A DNA stretch of 64,000 nucleotides from Agelas oroides (Eukaryota; Porifera; Demospongiae; Agelasida; Agelasidae), in assembly GCA_949130485.1 (NCBI GenBank), contig OX422204.1, forward strand, positions 6,076,015 to 6,140,014. The letters are read 5' to 3'. The notes under the pieces were generated by a model that was given only the letters and a program-made list of their open reading frames with translations, was not told the origin of the DNA and did no database searches. Made by a program: the position numbers and the translations under genes. This document shows positions 61,598-64,000 of this stretch, piece by piece (within the stretch, counting starts at the first letter, position 1; each line of letters opens with the position of its first letter).

Positions 61598-63027
61598 ATA
61601 AGCACCTCTCTGCACTGTTGCTCAGCCCATCAGAGAACTATTACACCTCTCTGCACTGTTGCTCAGCCAATCAGTGAACTATTACACCTGTCTGCCCTCT
61701 TGCTCAGCCAATCAGCGAACTATTACACCTCTCTGCACTGTTGCTCAGCCAATCAGCGAACCATTACACCTCTCTGCACTGTTGCTCAGCCAATCAGTGA
61801 ACCATTACACCTCTCTGCACTGTTGCTCAGCCCATCAGAGAACTATTACACCTCTCTGCACTGTTGCTCAGCCAATCAGTGAACTATTACACCTCTCTGC
61901 ACTGTTGCTCAGCCAATCAGTGAACTATTACACCTGTCTGCCCTCTTGCTCAGCCAATCAGTGAACTATTACACTTCTCTGCACTGTTGCTCAGCCAATC
62001 AGTGAACTATTACACCCAGTCTCTGTCCTCTTGCTCAGCCAATCAGCGAACTATTACACCTCTCTGCACTGTTGCTCAGCCAATCAGTGAACCATTACAC
62101 CTCTCTGCACTGTTACTCAGCCAATCAGTGAACTATTACACCCAGTCTCTGCCCTCTTGCTCAGCCAATCAGCGAACTATTACACCTCTCTGCACTGTTG
62201 CTCAGCCAATCAGTGAACCATTACACCTCTCTGCACTGTTGCTCACCCAATCAGTGAACCAATACACCTCTCTGCACTGTTGCTCAGCCAATCAGTGAAC
62301 TATTACACCTCTCTGCACTGTTGCTCAGCCAATCAGTGAACTATTACACCCAGTCTCTGTCCTCTTGCTCAGCCAATCAGCGAACTATTACACCTCTCTG
62401 CACTGTTGCTCAGCCAATCAGTGAACCATTACACCTCTCTGCACTGTTGCTCAGCCAATCAGTGAACTATTACACCTGTGGCAGTCTCGTGTAGAAATCG
62501 AAGGTTATTTCATCGCATATTTCGATCGCATCGCTGTGTTTGCAGCGCCATATTGCTGAACTTCCGTTAAGGGCGGGGCTGATACGTGCTTTATAGATGC
62601 ATGGATATCTAATAAATCTACGAAGCGCATATGAGCCCCACCCTTAACGGAAGTTCAGCGATACGGCGCTTCAAAGGCAGCGATGTGATCAAAATACGCG
62701 ACGGAATAACCTTCGATTTCTACACGGGACTGTCACACCTGTCTGCCCTCTTGCTCAGCCAATCAGCGAACTATTACACCTCTCTGCACTGTTGCTCAGC
62801 CAATCAGTGAACCATTACACCTCTCTGCACTGTTGCTCAGCCAATCAGTGAACCATTACACCTCTCTGCACTGTTGCTCAGCCAATCAGTGAACTATTAC
62901 ACCTGTCTGCACTGTTCCTCAGCCAATCAGTGAACTATTACACCTCTCTGCACTGTTGCTCAGCCAATCAGTGAACTATTACACCTCTCTGCACTGTTGC
63001 TCAGCCAATCAGCGAACTATTACACTT
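61598..63027. repeat. 41-bp satellite with a CCAAT box per unit, about 28 units
   Basis: Unit: ACCTCTCTGCACTGTTGCTC, then AGCCAATCAGTGAACTATTA, C. Twenty-one units precede and seven follow a MITE. About 25 of 28 units keep AGCCAATCAG exactly. A few units are 43-44 bp (CCCAGTCTCTG variant), recurring at intervals, which suggests a higher-order repeat. Period 41 opens all three frames in turn; the frames are not genes. Confidence 0.95.
62478..62736. mobile_element. 259-bp MITE inserted in the satellite, 4-bp TSD
   Basis: GTGGCAGTCTCGTGTAGAAA and its near inverse; ACCT on both sides (62474-62477, 62737-62740). The centre contains CCCACCCTTAACGGAAG, an empty form of the TTAA site filled in the 57332 copy. 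Confidence 0.9.
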
Positions 63028-63063
63028 TTATAATTTGCACTGGAAAACATGCTCCAACACTAA

Positions 63064-63257
63064 CATATAACCCGTTACCTAGGCAACATCTAAGAATGTT
63101 GCCCATATCTCTCTTGTACAGTGATGTTGCCTAGGTAACAGGTTATATAATAGTTATATCCCTCCCTGGGGTGTGGTCTTGCACATTGGTGTCGGGCTAT
63201 GCCCGACACCAATGTGTAAGACGACCACCCCCCAGGGAGGGATATAACTATTACTAA
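63064..63257. repeat. Double-hairpin element, copy 2
   Basis: Differs from 44073-44265 at only a few positions, including the second hairpin with GTGTCGGGC arms. Lies 40 bp after the satellite. Confidence 0.9.
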
Positions 63258-64000
63258 TAATGATCACACAAACTTATCAGTAGCCAAGTTCTACTTACCA
63301 CTAATAGTGTAGTTTCATTGGGATTGTCTCCAAGTTGCTGCTGCACCACTGCCGGGTCCTGCTGATTGATAATAATATAACAACTGCAGTACAGAACAAT
63401 ACTCTAGCTATAGCAGGAAACTGCTTGACCGCTAACACTTTTAGTCTCAGAATGTCAACTCCAAAAATGTCAACTCCCAAAATGTCAACTTTCTAATTTT
63501 TTTTTAAGGATTTCATCAGTAGCATATATAGGTACATGTATTGCTATTACTAATACTTATTTGTAACTAAGTTACTAAAGCCACCCGTTCTTACATGCTC
63601 TGCTCCCTGTTGAGCCAGACACACACTATCACTTCCATACATGACAAGCAGTCAAGCACCAATTGCAAACCACATCATGAGTACAGCAGCTTGATAGTTA
63701 TAAACTTTACATCTGAGGGTAATGCTGGCATCTGCCAGGGTGTGGCTGTTACTATATCTACTCAGAATTCCAGAGCAAATGTGACCCGCTGAGCAAAAAG
63801 CCGGCACTTCCCACAAATATTGAATTCAAGTTAGAGGCGATTTTATCCGTACAGGTCGTTTTCCAGCTAAACTCAGATTATTGCACCAACGTGTCACAGG
63901 GGGCTTGCATGGTATCATACTGAATTATGAAGCCCGGCTCTACTACTATAACGACTATATAAGCTCGAACTCACAGGCAGGTCAGCAAAATACGGGAATG
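63258..64000. other. Window end, nothing recognised
   Basis: A threefold AAAATGTCAACTC repeat at about 63450-63492 and no gene. Confidence 0.3.

Noticed and set aside
61659-62298. Frames over 100 residues with SALLLSQSVN-type repeats
   Set aside because: Open only because the 41-bp unit lacks stops in these phases.
61598-63027. Possible CRISPR array
   Set aside because: Contiguous tandem units with no unique spacers, in a eukaryotic context.

Overview
The window is eukaryotic and most likely from a demosponge. Support: spliced genes with GT-AG introns, a Death-NACHT-LRR receptor of the sponge NLR type, LINEs of the CR1 group with PHD-finger ORF1 proteins, and a very dense load of short inverted-repeat transposons. 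Species cannot be told from the sequence.

Layout. (1) 0.2-3.3 kb, minus strand: an uninterrupted 1024-residue NOD-like receptor gene. (2) 3.3-17.4 kb: transposon territory, with a 942-bp near-perfect palindrome, an internally deleted pogo-like transposase remnant that keeps a PHD-like finger, and two related LINEs lying head to tail on the minus strand (A, about 12.4-7.1 kb; B, about 17.4-12.4 kb). (3) 18.6-29.5 kb, plus strand: a six-exon gene whose reading frame can be followed through every junction. It encodes about 1242 residues: an 11-residue Ser/Gln repeat, a zinc ribbon, about 16 AT-hook-like GRP motifs, then the C-terminal part of a KDM5/JARID1 histone demethylase (end of the PLU-1 region, PHD finger, later conserved block) with no ARID or JmjC domain in the window. 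(4) 35.3-55.5 kb, plus strand: a 12-exon gene of about 976 residues that also keeps frame throughout. It carries a protein kinase domain, a coiled coil, a segment resembling the ubiquitin-like region of USP47, a CARD-like death fold, a long helical region and three ankyrin repeats. (5) 55.5-64 kb: no convincing gene; nested MITEs and a 41-bp satellite with a CCAAT box in every unit.

Introns and spacers are packed with MITEs, several with exact target-site duplications (TSDs): a TAGCCTCG family with 9-bp TSDs, pogo-like elements at TA, elements at TTAA, a family with 4-bp TSDs, and an IS630/Tc1-like copy at TA. Several are nested, so the order of insertion can be read.

Functionally, the receptor and the kinase/CARD/ankyrin gene both look like intracellular sensing or signalling proteins, and the AT-hook/KDM5-tail gene looks like a chromatin reader. 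Nothing in the sequence shows that these three act together. All assignments rest on reading motifs by eye and on remembered family sequences; no search was run.
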